A stretch of 49,350 bases of DNA. Origin: Streptomyces sp. NRRL B-24484. GTDB taxonomy: Bacteria; Actinomycetota; Actinomycetes; Streptomycetales; Streptomycetaceae. The position numbers and the translations under genes are program-made. This document shows positions 49,243-49,350 of the stretch, in pieces (position 1 is the stretch's first letter; every line of letters starts with the position of its first letter). Under the pieces are notes generated by a model. It saw nothing but the letters and a program-made list of their open reading frames with translations, was not told where the DNA came from and made no database searches. The stretch spans positions 1 through 49,350 of the forward strand of contig NZ_JOAI01000070.1 of the NCBI RefSeq assembly GCF_000717715.1, read 5' to 3'.

Positions 49243-49350
49243 ATGCCCGAGGCCGTCATCGTCAGCGCCGCCCGTTCGCCGATCGGCCGGGCCTTCAAGG
49301 GCTCGCTGAAGGACGTCCGCCCGGACGACCTCACGTCCCAGATCATCGCC
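49243..49350 (+). CDS. Thiolase (acetyl-CoA C-acyltransferase), truncated by window end
   Basis: 36 codons visible from ATG 49243 (GGAG nine bases upstream): MPEAVIVSAARSPIGRAFKGS then LKDVRPDDL. This is the standard thiolase N-terminus. The active-site Cys segment lies outside the window. It follows the dehydrogenase in the same direction and would cleave its product. Confidence 0.9.
   Translation, partial: MPEAVIVSAARSPIGRAFKGSLKDVRPDDLTSQIIA

Overview
The window is high-GC actinomycete chromosome of the Streptomyces/Kitasatospora type. Supporting signs are strong G/C bias at third codon positions, frequent GTG starts, F420-dependent enzymes, a gapR-gap pair as described in Streptomyces (Kitasatospora) aureofaciens, a DasR-like site before a GH18 chitinase, a resuscitation-promoting-factor protein, and many one-component regulators placed beside the genes they probably control. 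It reads as an ordinary-to-accessory region with about 43 genes. I see no tRNA, rRNA, CRISPR array or large biosynthetic cluster.

Left part (1-9.8 kb): the start of an IS630-type transposase and a small MITE-like inverted repeat; a YdcF/DUF218 membrane protein; an F420-type nitroreductase-family protein; a Tat-exported polysaccharide deacetylase; an SRAP/HMCES protein; a UvrA-like double ABC ATPase; a glyoxalase-fold protein; a secreted GH18 chitinase; and a remnant of a Tn3-type transposase. Next (9.8-18.4 kb): an HSL-type esterase divergent from a MarR regulator with a duplicated operator, a lone tyrosine recombinase, an ArsR-like regulator divergent from an aldo/keto reductase, the GapR activator and GAPDH, a PPOX F420 protein, and a two-gene zinc-ribbon/DUF6400 operon.

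Middle (18.7-29.4 kb): a beta-lactamase-type hydrolase; a membrane Ser/Thr kinase whose sensor is a type-1 periplasmic binding domain; then the most unusual locus. This is a papain-family (C1) cysteine protease with a seven-motif propeller/lectin-like repeat tail, followed by a chagasin-type (I42) inhibitor of papain-like proteases. Neither protein has a signal peptide, so the pair looks like a protease with its own immunity protein. The repeat array carries three partial-unit deletions, two of them frameshifting and together frame-neutral. A TetR / MMPL transporter / LmeA-like set follows, with twin palindromic operators.

Right part (29.6-49.35 kb): a GH13 glucosidase-like enzyme, MFS exporter plus ArsR regulator, a GNAT, a small membrane protein, a methyltransferase, a frameshifted ankyrin protein, a cytosolic-looking substrate-binding protein with an APC permease, a Gly-Ser repeat membrane protein, TetR with a Tet(X)-like flavin monooxygenase, an Rpf/LysM cell-wall protein, an MFS/TetR coupled pair, a STAS anti-anti-sigma protein, a class II glutamine amidotransferase, and fatty-acid genes (fadH divergent from a 3-hydroxyacyl-CoA dehydrogenase and a thiolase cut by the window end).
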